Shown: positions 37,741 to 47,639 of the stretch, piece by piece
Position numbering within the stretch: position 1 is the stretch's first letter
How the letters are laid out: each line of letters opens with the position of its first letter
Source: Lota lota
Taxonomy: Eukaryota > Chordata > Actinopteri > Gadiformes > Lotidae
Length of the DNA: 64,000 nt
Assembly: GCA_026745465.1 (NCBI GenBank)
Contig: JACYXH010000820.1
Coordinates: 1 to 64,000, forward strand
Direction of reading: 5' to 3'
Made by a program: the position numbers and the translations under genes
Notes under the pieces: generated by a model
The model's input: the letters and a program-made list of their open reading frames with translations, nothing else
The model's database searches: none
What the model was told of the DNA's origin: nothing

Positions 37741-37890
37741 CCCGTGGGTGTGGGTACGAGGATCCCCCCCCCCCCCCCCCCCCCCACCTGTGTTTTCCCT
37801 CAATGCCACAAAGGCTGCTGCAAATTCAACCCAAGCTCACCCCCAAGTTCACCCCTACCCTTTCTCTGGAAGAAAAAAATTAGAAACATT
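37725..37890. repeat. Right arm of the diverged inverted pair, with poly-C run
   Basis: Inverted, diverged counterpart of 32,944-33,200: cctgtgttttccctcaatg, cacaaaggctgctgcaaatt, caagctcacccccaagttca and ctttctctggaagaaa. An uninterrupted run of 22 C (37764-37785) sits where the left arm has ordinary sequence. The young LTR element at 37,895 inserted about 5 bp beyond the end of recognisable arm similarity. Confidence 0.65.
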
Positions 37891-37894
37891 TCCG

Positions 37895-38115
37895 TGTCTT
37901 GTTTTGTATGCTTTGTACAAAACAATAAAATGCAGGACGACAGGATATTCATAAACGTAGCTCTCTATTAACTAGCTATAATGTGTCCCTGGCCATGATC
38001 ATCTTTTAGAATGACCTCACCACCTGGGTGGTCTTAACCAATCATAGCACAGTATGATATGACAGTATAATGCATCCAATTACAATTCAGTATGCTGACA
38101 CATATGAATATTACA
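37895..38115 (-). repeat. 3' LTR of the mag-like element
   Basis: 221 bp. On the element strand it starts tgtaatattc and ends acaagaca. It contains an aataaa signal on the plus reading (near 37,924). The purine-rich primer tract lies immediately inside it. Confidence 0.93.
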
Positions 38116-41100
38116 TCCCCCTTGTTGAAAAAAAAACAATATGTAGAACAATAAAGCGTTTCTTTTGAATATATGCTCTGTAGTTTGAACTCGAGGTAAG
38201 TAACCATTTAAACTGCACCACTGCATCAACATAACAGACAAACAATGATTCAGCATACTGTTACTTTTAGAACAAATATTTCTCAGCAACTCAGCTTTTC
38301 ACTGTAGCAATGACATCTCAACATATCAAACAAATATCATACCAAAGCATTTCAAGTTAACTTTCAATAACAAGTTTACAGTCTGGAACTCTTTTTAGGG
38401 CAGCGATCCGCCTACACCCTTTGACATTTCACAGGTCTAGGACAGCTCTAGGCTTGACCTCTCTTCCTGACCTTGTGTGATATGAACCTGGGCATGCTTC
38501 TGTGTCAGTCAACAGTTCTTGTGGTGTTGCAGGTAAGTATGGTGTATGTTGTGTTGTGTCTGTGTTTAGTCCACCCCGTTCTCTGTCAGGGGAACAGTTC
38601 ATCTCGTCAGTGTGTTGTTCTTTTGTGTTCAGTAGGTGACGACGATTGCGGCGGTACACCGCTCCTTCTGCGGGGCGAACGAGATATGAACGTTCAGTGT
38701 CAGCTGGTTGGATGACGACTGCTGGCTTCCAGTAGCCATGCTCCTGGATTCTAACTGACTCTCCGTCGTTCAGTAGTGGCAGTGGTCTGGCTGACCTGTC
38801 ATAGTATCGCTTTTGCTGTTGTTGTCTCTGTGCACGTTTTGCATGCACTTCCTTGTAGCTGACGACCTCAGGTTGCAGCTGCTGTTTGGTGCTGGGAAGG
38901 ATTGAGCGAAGTCTGCGGCTCATCAACAGCTGGGCTGGTGATTTGAAGTTGTCAACTGGAGTGTTGCGGTATTCAAGGAGACTGAGGTAAGGGTCTCTCT
39001 TGTCTGCTTTTGCTTTGTCCATGAGTGATTTAGCGATCTGCACAGATTTTTCAGCAAGGCCATTACTTTGAGGGTAATGTGGGCTTGTGGTGACGTGTGT
39101 GAACTCCCATGCTTTTGTGAAGGATTCAAACTCACTTGATTTGTAACAGGGCCCATTGTCAGATATTAAATTCTCTACAATGCCATGCCTGGCAAATGCT
39201 GCTTTCAGCTTGTGTATCACAGCTGCAGATGTGGTGCTGTGAAGCTTGTCGAGTTCGAAGTATCTGCTGTAGTAGTCCACTGTTATAATGTAGTCCTCGT
39301 TGTTCCACGTGAACAGATCTGTTGCCACGACCTGCCAGGGTCGGTCTGGGATACGGTGAGGTAACATTGGCTCTTTGGTGTTTGAGGGGCGTCGTTCAAG
39401 ACAGGTGGGGCATTTACCAACCATGTCCTCTATTTGTTTGCACATTCCGGGCCAAAACAAAATGTCCCGTGCTCTCTGTTTGCACTTTTCCATGCCCATG
39501 TGTCCAGCATGGATCTTTGTCAAAATCTCTTCTCTGAGACTGGTAGGAATGATGATTTTCTCTCCTTTGAAAATTATTCCGTTGATCTGTGATAGTTCGT
39601 CACGATGGTTCCAGAACTCTGAGACGCTCTGAGGGCATTTTCTCCTCTCCTCAGGCCATCCTGACTGTATGACTTTCCTCAGCTGTGTGAGTTGTGTGTC
39701 TTTTTCTGTTTCTGCTCGGATCTCCTTCAGTTTTGTGTCACTAACTGGTAAGTTACTGTACACAGTGTGCACCTGCATGTCCATGCCTTCACTGAGGCTG
39801 CTGTCCTTGTAGGTAAGAAACTTCCTGGAGAGTGTGTCTGCGACAGGGATGTCTTTGCCTGGACGGTGAGTGATTGTGAAGTCGTATTTTTGTAGTTGAA
39901 GGATCATTCTCTGTAGCCTTGGCGGGGCTGCGGCTAATGGTTTCCTCATGATTGACTCGAGGGGCTTGTGGTCTGATTCCACAATGACTTGTCGTCCATA
40001 GACATACTGATGGAAACGCTTACATCCGAACAGAATGGCGTACAGCTCCTTTTCGATTTGAGCGTAGTTGATTTCACAGTCTGTGAGAGATTTGGAAGCG
40101 TAGCCGATGGGTTTTCCTTCTTGCAATAGCACTGCCCCTAGTCCATACTTTGACGCGTCCACCTGAAGTCTGAGCTCTTTGTTGGGGTCGTAGTAGGCAA
40201 GGATTGGTCCTGGTTCTCTCGTGATCAAGTCTTTCACTTTCTGGAAAGCGATGTAATGTTGGTTGTCCCAGAGGAACTCACTGGACTGCTTTAGCAGCTG
40301 ACGCAGGGGGTGCATTAGCATTGGAGAGGCTGGGTGCGAACTTGGCTAAGTAGTTGACCATGCCAAGCACTGTTTCCAGCTCTGCGCGGTTCTTTGGTGG
40401 CTCCATTTCCTTTATGGCTGAGATCTTCTGCGGATCTGGCTTGATTCCATTCGCTGTGAGAAGATGTCCGAAGTAGCTGACCTCTGTAGCGCCGACTGTG
40501 CTCTTCTCGGGGTTGAGCCGGACTCCTCTCTCGCGGGACCTTTGCAGCATCGCGTTGAGGTTTCTGTCGTGTTCCTCTTTGGTTCGACCATAGACAAGGA
40601 TGTCGTCCACAATTGCCATGACTCCGTCGAGGCCTTCGTACACCTCGTCGATCTTTCGCTGAAACTCGTCTTGGGCTGAGATAATCCCAAAAGGCAGGCA
40701 ACGGAACCTGTAGCGTCCAAACGGTGTGTTGAACGTTGTGAGCTTAGATGACTCTTCTGTGAGCTTGATAGCCCAGTAGCCTGATCTGGCGTCCATGACA
40801 CTGAAGTAGCGTGCGCCCGCTAGCTTGTGTGTGATGCCATCTAGCGTCGGTAAGGGGTAATGGGGGCGTTTGATAGCCTTGTTCAAGTCTCTTGGGTCGA
40901 GACATACTCTGAGCTTGCCTGTGCGTAGTTTCTCCACCACCACTAACGCGTTGACCCAATCCGTCGGTTCTGTAACCTTGGTGATGATGTCAGATTGCTC
41001 CATGCTCTCCAACTCTTTCTTCAGACGGGCGCGGAGAGCAAGTGGAATCTTTCTCGGTGGGTAGACCCCAGGGGTTGCGTCTGGGTCAAGGTGAATGGTA

Positions 41101-42454
41101 CATTCTCCTGGGAATAGTCCTATTCCTGTAAAAACATCAGCAAACTCCTCCATGACATTCTCTATCTCTACTGGTGCTAGCTTAAAAACTGATAAAACTA
41201 GCTTGATAAGGTCCATGTCTAAACATGCTTTAAGACCTAGCACTGCAGGTGCTCGAGTGTCGACAACGTAAAATTCCAACATCATGTCCCTTTCCTTGTA
41301 TTTGCATTTGAGAGTGCATGTGCCTTTTACTGGGAGCTGTTCACCACCATAACCAGTTAGTCTGCGCGTGGTGGGCTGTAGCTCACACTCAGATGTCAAG
41401 CTTCTGTACTTACTCAGAGGAATAATGTTTACTTGTGCACCAGTGTCTAGTTTGAATTTTAGCTCTGTGCCTTGTCTTCCTATCTCAATGTCAGCAAAGG
41501 CTTGCTCTGTCTCTGATATCTGACGTTTCTGTGTCACTGAATCAATAAACAGTTCATCAGCATTTGACTCTTTGATTGACATTTCATCTTCACTGGACTG
41601 TATGGACTGTTTTTCCACGGTAAACTCTGCACACTTTTGCAAAGTGATTCCATTTTCCACATTTTCCACATTTAGTACACTGTTTGCCTTTGGCTGGGCA
41701 ATTCCCCTGTTCGCCATGCACTTTGTATCCACAATATCCACAAGTTTTGGGGCGTTTGGAGTCTGTGTCGCTCTGTCTTGGAGTTCTGTCTGTCTCCATT
41801 CTGAAACATGCTCTCTGGGCACTGGAGGTGTGCTTTGATGTCTGCCTGACTGCGTGCACTGCTTGTTCACGTGATGCGCTCGTGCTGCCGCCTGAAATGG
41901 TTTTCATCTGAACCTGTACTAGCTCGTGAGATCTGGCTATGTCGATAGCTTTGTCCAGCGTTAACTCTGATCCAACATTCAAAAGTTTCTCTCTCACTCG
42001 CGGTAAGTGTATTCCAAATACAATACGGTCCCTGACCATCTCACCCTTGTTTGCATAATCACAGTCTTTCACAAGCAGACGTAGCTCAGTGACAAACTGT
42101 TCAAACGATTCGCTAGCGCCTTGTACCTTCTCATGGAATTTGTACCTAGCGAAAATTGTATTGGTCTTTGGCACAACATATGCTTCAAAACGATCGTAGT
42201 ATGTTTTCAGTACCTTTGATTCAGCCTCGGTAAGTGTCCATGTGTTGTAAATGTCTCTCCCTTTTTCCCGATCCAGAGGAGCAGGTAGCTGCACTTTTCC
42301 TCTTCTCCTCTTTCCTTCAGAGGACTCGTGAACATCAGCTCCACATGCTGTTTGAACTTACGCCATGCATCGGGTAGATTTGTAGACCCCCAATCCATTC
42401 GAGGTGAAGGAACTCCAGCAAAATCCATCTTTTAGTCCTTTTACTCTGACACCA

Positions 42455-42687
42455 TGTCTTGTTTTGTATGCTTTGTACAAAACAATAAAATGCAGGACGA
42501 CAGGATATTCATAAACGTAGCTCTTTATTAACTAGCTATAACTGGCATGTCCATGTGTCCCTGGCCATGATCATCTTTTAGAATGACCTCACCACCTGGG
42601 TGGTCTTAACCAATCATAGCACAGTATGATATGACAGTATAATGTATCCAATTACAATTCAGTATGCTGACACATATGAATATTACA
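42455..42687 (-). repeat. 5' LTR of the mag-like element
   Basis: 233 bp, same ends as the 3' LTR but with 12 additional bases (actggcatgtcc). Immediately inside, the element strand reads tggtgtcagagtaaaagg, the likely tRNA primer-binding site (position typical; the tRNA was not identified). Confidence 0.92.
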
Positions 42688-42692
42688 TTCCG

Positions 42693-43149
42693 GAACTAAT
42701 TAGTTTTGATGTTCAAGTTGTTATGTGCACATAGTGGCCTATTTGTCTTTTTAACTATCTAACTCCCCACAGCTGCCTGTTTTCCTGTATTCCTTCATTG
42801 TGCTCTGTTCTCATGTGAGAAACTCCTGAGCAAGCTCCTCTCCCCAATTACGTGTTCGGCCTTGACTGCCTATCCTCTCCCCAGACCAGGTGTCCAGCCT
42901 TAACTGTGCATTGAACCCGTTATAGATAGTAAATGGCGGCATCTCGTGATAGCTCTGAGATGTTGTTTACTCCACTCTACAAAAAGGGCTTCCCGTCTCC
43001 ATTCAGTGCGCTTTTTCTCGAGAACTCTGCTCTGTGTGACGTTGCCTTTGAAACTATGTCTTTTAAATGCTGCAGCGTCTGAAATAAATCAACTACGGAT
43101 ATCAATTTGTCTTAGCTTTTATTAGACACCAGTTATTTAATTTGCTACA
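42693..43149. other. Spacer between LTR element and Harbinger remnant
   Basis: About 450 bp without a recognisable gene. It contains an aaataaatc polyadenylation-like signal near 43,082 and then, near 43,155, a gcgttcacaccaaaatc motif of the kind found near Harbinger ends in fish. Before the LTR element inserted, this DNA was joined to the right inverted arm, as the target duplication shows. Confidence 0.5.
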
Positions 43150-44105
43150 AAACTGTGCGTTCACACCAAAATCTAAGCAAACATTTTACTTCCGAGTTTG
43201 ATCGTGCAAACTTCAAAACACTCAATTTATTCTCAACCATGGCCGAGATAACCACCATTGCGAGTCTTTACTTGTTGTGGAAGTACAAAAGACGTTGGAG
43301 AACCATCATTTATGGGTTCATAACAATATCCGGAGGCGCACACCCGTCTTCTCCAGGAGCTGCGTCTGGATGACTGCCACTTCCAGCGCTACTTGAGGCT
43401 GACTAGGGCCCAGTTTGATGACCTGCTATATAGGATCGGTGACAGGATTTCTCGGTTGGACACCAACTACAGACGTTCCATCCCAGCTGCAGAGTGCCTG
43501 ACTATCTGTCTCCGGTAAGTGGTAGTTTCATAATTTGTGTGTCAAAATCGATACATAAACCGGTATAACAATCTTAGAAGAAACAGTTGGTGTATTTAAG
43601 CTATTGTTTATTTTTTTATTTTTTTGATGGATCATTAGCTATTTTTTTATCCACCTGGGCAGCCATATCAATAAAATACTACTACCAACACATCTTATGT
43701 AGACTATCACTTTAACTAATTTCAATTAAATGTTTTCTATGCTGCAGAAACCTAGCCATTGGTGACTCATTCAGGACCATCGTGAATAGCTTCCGTGTTG
43801 GGGTCTCCACTGTCTCCGGCATTGTCCCTGATGTTGCCACTGCTATCTGTCTCGTGGAGGAGTTCATGGCTGTGCCCACCACAGATGAGTGGAGGTACAT
43901 TGCAGGGAGGTTTGAGGAGCGGTGGAATTTTCCTATCTGCTGTGGAGCACTGGATGGCAAGCATGTAGTTCTCAAAGCCCCTGCTAACTCAGGATCCCAG
44001 TTCTACAACTACAAGGGAACGTTGTCTCTTGTTCTCTTGGCAGTTGTGGATGCCGAATATTGTTTCCGGGTGATTGATGTCGGGGGCTATGGAAGAACCA
44101 GGGAT
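43150..44105 (+). mobile_element. PIF/Harbinger transposon remnant (HARBI1-like transposase)
   Basis: DDE transposase of the PIF/Harbinger class. The first exon-like part (about 43,235-43,515) encodes EAHTRLLQELRLDDCHFQRY followed by LTRAQFDDLLYRIGDRISRL and NYRRSIPAAECLTICLR, then a gtaagt donor. The second (from a tgcag acceptor at about 43,746) continues in phase with NLAIGDSFRTIVNSFRVGVS, and then GALDGKHVVLKAP (first catalytic Asp) and DVGGYGRTRDG. The match to family order is strong. The element is damaged: a frame change is apparent near 43,335, where the start of the protein (MAEITTIASLY) and the helix-turn-helix region lie in different frames. It stops abruptly after YGRTRDG, before the second and third catalytic acidic residues, where the Gmr1-like element begins. 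No accompanying Myb-like gene is seen. Confidence 0.85.
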
Positions 44106-47100
44106 GGTTTTACATCCACTGGACAGACATGGCCGCGTCCTACCTGCTTCCCTAGGTAGAGAACAGTCCCTTTCCCAAAATCACATTTAGCCAGATTTAG
44201 GGTCAAGCACGTATACAACCTCTTAAAAACCTCCCGTAACGTTGCTACGTGATCACTCGAATCACTAGAGTACACTACAATATCGTCCAAGTAAACCTTG
44301 TAATTTGGGGCATCACCAAGTACCACATTGATTAGCCGCTGAAATGTAGCTGGGGCATTGCACATTCCGATTTGCATCACGGTGTACTGTAAAAAGTAGT
44401 CAGGTGTTACAAAAGCCGATTTCTCTGAGGCTTCTTGTGTCAAGGGAACCTGCCAATATCCCTTGAGCATATCAAGCTTGCTACATAAATCAAAGGGCCA
44501 ATCTCATCTACACAGTCATCAATTAAAGGTGGAGGATAAGCGTCAGGGACTGTAACAGCATTTACTCTACATAAGTCCATACAGAACCATGGGCTTCCGT
44601 TTGCGTTTATGTCCAATAGACATATGCAACTTGGTTTAGCAAGTCCATTCTCCAACAGGCACTCTACCTCCCTTTTCATAACTTCCCTCTTAACTTTACC
44701 CTGTATGCTCTCTGCTTAGTAGAAGTAGCTTAATGTCATGTGCTAGAACTGATGTCTGAGAAGGTATAGCATTAAAAAGGCAGGGGAAATCTAGAATTAA
44801 TTAATTCAATATCCTTCCTTTTACTAGTATACAGATGTTACTAGGTGTTGTCAGCAAATCTGACAACACCTTCGAATTTGCCAGTCTGGCGCCTTGTGGA
44901 GAAAGCACTATGCAGGGCGAAATCATCCTCATCACCCCCTTAAGAAAGATCAGGGTGGAAACTGCTGCATTACCCAAGACAACAGACCTTGTAGCCTTGG
45001 CTTGGTATCCACTGGGGAATCTTCTGAGGCATAATACTTCTTCAGCATATTTACATGGCAAACACGGGACTGACGTCTGTGTCCTGGGGTCCGTATGATG
45101 TAGTCAGTCTTACCAAGTTTCTTCTTTATAACATATGGATCAGAGAAACTTGCAGATACCGCAGAACCAGGGATTGGCAATGACATCAAAACTTTTTCAC
45201 CTGGCTGAAAGGATCTAGTATGTGCTTTCTTATCATACTGCCTCTTCTAACTGGGAAGAGTTCAACACATCCTTTGCTAGAGGGTAAGCCATATTCAACA
45301 CTCTTTAAACTGGTGAAAATACTCCGGAAACTTGTGAGAGCACTCTCTAGTGTTGACCAAAGTCTCTTTAAGTACCTTCAGAGGTCCTCTGACCGAGTAT
45401 CCGAACACAAGCTCAGCAGGACTAAACCCAAGGGACTCCTGTGTAGTTTCACGTCCTGCAAACAGAACAAGAGACACAGCCTCATCCCAGTCTTTTACAG
45501 AGTCAAGACAGTGCTTACGAAGTATGGACTTCAGGGTTTGATGAAACCTTTCTAAGGCGCCCTTAGACTGAGGATGGTAAGCACTGGAAAATCTGTGCTC
45601 AATGCCCAAAGTTTTCATCACCTGTTTAAACCTTTTGGATTTGAAATTTGTACCTTGATCAGTTTGTACTAGTCTAGGCAAACCAAATGTTGAAAAAAAA
45701 AACGTAATTAAAGCCTTAATGACAACCTGAGCAGTGATTTCTTGCAAGGGGATGGCTTCTGGAAACCTGGTGGCAGAACACATTACAGTCAACAGAAACT
45801 GATTCCCTGACTTACTTTTAGGCAAAGGCCCAACACAATCGATAATCACAGTCTCAAATGGTTCTCCCATGACAGGGATAGGACAAAGCGGGGCTAGAGG
45901 AATTACTTGATTCGGCTTCCCTGTCATTTGGCAAGTGTGGCATGCACGGCAGTTACTGGTAACATCTTTCTTTAAACCAGGCCAAATAAAAGTCTACTCC
46001 CTCAACTGGTAGAGCTTTGCAGACTGCCACCTTGAAGAATCCAGTTAGCAGGTCACAGCGAACATCGACCTGATGCAATGGTACAGGTACAAACCCCATC
46101 TCAATACCTTGTACTATAACGTTAGAATGGCAAGAAGAGTGCTCAGTTAGGGGTAAGACATCTGACAGCATAACTTACTGAGAACCCCTGGTATCTCTCA
46201 AAATCCTGACTGACCACTGATCTTCAGGTTCTCCAGTCAATGAAAGAAATGCCAAAAAGAGGAAAGGTTTGAAACATTGGTCTGAACAACCAGATTTTCA
46301 TTTAACTCTCCTCCAGAAGAGTGAACTGGAATGCTTTGTAGTAAAACTACGCATTTTGCTTGTAGTGGACGAGTAGAGAATGAGCTAGGTGAATGCTTTT
46401 AGTTTTTTAACATAAAACAGTCATTAGCAATGTGCCCTTTCTTATGGCAATAGTAGCACTTCACGCCAGTCTCGCTGAGGTTCCTTCTTTGTGAGAGACA
46501 GATGAAAGGTCCCACAGCCTGTGACCTTATTGGCCTAAATGTTGACTGCTTATCTGAGGGACTGTGAGTAAACACATTTCTATGTGTAGGAGCCATTCTT
46601 TAACCATTTCTTTGTTTGAATTTATTATAAATAAGTTTTGCCTATTCTTCTTAAGTTGTGCCCTCTACAGGTCAGGTCAAAAGGTATAAAATAGGAAGGC
46701 GATGGAGGTGGAGGTGTGGCCGACTGGGAGCGCATGGCTTTTTGACCTTACTAATGAACAGCTGCACCTGAAGCTAAAAATATCCAGTCTGTCTTATAAT
46801 TTATTTTTATTTTAGATAAAGGATCTGTACTAATCTTTCTGTTGAAATAAAAGTACCATTTATACTTCAACATTACTCTCTTGGATATTTGTTTGTTTTT
46901 GGTTTAGTGGAACAAACAAGCGTCAACTATTTCCCCAGTCAACACCAAGGTGACAAAGAACAAAAATAAACAAAATAAAGACAAAATAGTCACTACACTA
47001 TGGTTTAAAACAAACTCATCGGCTAAAATGGCCACCTTTGTCAGGGAACTCACTTTCTGCTCATTAAGATACATAACAATCTTCTCTGGTAGCAATGATT

Positions 47101-47404
47101 GAAAATATTCTAGCATTACGAGTTGTCGGAGAGACTCAAAATTGGATGCCTTGGTAGAAGAACACCATTTATCAAAGATAAGCCCCTTATCCCTTACAAA
47201 CTCTACAAATGTCTGGCTATTTCCTTTGCTATGATTATGAAACCTTTGGCGATAGGCTTCAGGCACAAGTTCATATGCACAAAGTACTGTTTCTTTAATA
47301 GTCTCATAGTTCATGCACTCCTCAAACAAAAGGGAGGAAACTACTTCCTGTGCCTTGAAAACTAACTTACAAAAAAGTAAGATCGGCCACACATCTACAC
47401 ACAT
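44106..47404 (-). mobile_element. Gmr1-like LTR retrotransposon (integrase before RT), broken
   Basis: Fossil minus-strand element with the unusual Gmr1 domain order. From 5' to 3' it has a SCAN-like Gag capsid segment (46.9-47.4 kb; text such as CAYELVPEAYRQRF), a CCHC knuckle (CYYCHKKGHIANDCF, ~46.4 kb), a protease-region remnant (~46.0-46.2 kb), integrase core (45.3-45.9 kb; IIDCVGPLPKSKSG and TDQGTNFKS), a post-integrase segment (44.95-45.19 kb), then reverse transcriptase (44.1-44.7 kb; CNAPATFQRL and YLDDIVVYS). In ordinary Ty3/Gypsy elements RT precedes integrase; integrase-first order with Gypsy-type RT is the hallmark of Gmr1, first described from cod (established). The element has several breaks, lacks RNase H and the 3' LTR here, and is itself interrupted at about 46.62-46.92 kb. 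It joins the Harbinger remnant at about 44,105. Confidence 0.85.
46620..46915 (+). repeat. Insertion within the Gmr1-like Gag, possibly a solo LTR
   Basis: About 300 bp separating the CCHC and SCAN-like parts of the Gmr1-like Gag. It has a TATA motif (tataaaata at 46685) and an aataaa signal (46846), the layout expected of an LTR read on the plus strand. Candidate ends are tgtgccc and ggaaca. No clear target duplication was found, so identity and exact borders are uncertain. Confidence 0.4.
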
Positions 47405-47639
47405 TTACATTGAATCTAGTTAGATTCATTTAACGTATGGCCAAATTGGAGTTGGTCAAAAATGGGTCACGTTATGACACGACGTCCTCGATCGCGACAA
47501 TGGCCGTCAAAACCCACCAAACATTTTGACGTCCAGGCAGCGCCGATGCAACATCGGTACATGACGACGCCAGAGAGTTTATTTTTGAGGCAGTTAGGAA
47601 AGGTTCTATTTAATGTAGGCTACGCCGTCTAGGCTTAGC
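47405..47639. other. Spacer with a short repeat shared with 53.5 kb
   Basis: No gene seen. It contains ggcagttaggaaaggtt (near 47,593), which recurs near 53,521 in similar surroundings rich in gacgt/cgacg words. This may be a small dispersed repeat. Confidence 0.4.

Larger units (their letters stand above)
37895..42687 (-). mobile_element. mag-like Ty3/Gypsy LTR retrotransposon, young, nearly whole
   Basis: Minus-strand element. The LTRs are 37895-38115 (3') and 42455-42687 (5'), TG...CA on the element strand, differing by about two substitutions and one 12-bp indel, so the insertion is recent (about 1 percent LTR divergence). The 5-bp target duplication ttccg flanks it at 37890-37894 and 42688-42692. 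A purine tract aaggggga lies directly before the 3' LTR. Parts from 5' to 3': Gag with capsid-like region and two CCHC-type knuckles (41.6-42.4 kb), protease with LDTGAQVNI (~41.45 kb), reverse transcriptase with VDDILVYG (~40.6 kb), RNase H (~40.1 kb), integrase with the zinc motif (~39.5 kb) and the catalytic core with SDNGPCY (~39.2 kb). Coding capacity looks nearly whole with about two breaks, some of which could be the family's normal frame changes. It sits at the outer edge of the right inverted arm. Confidence 0.93.
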
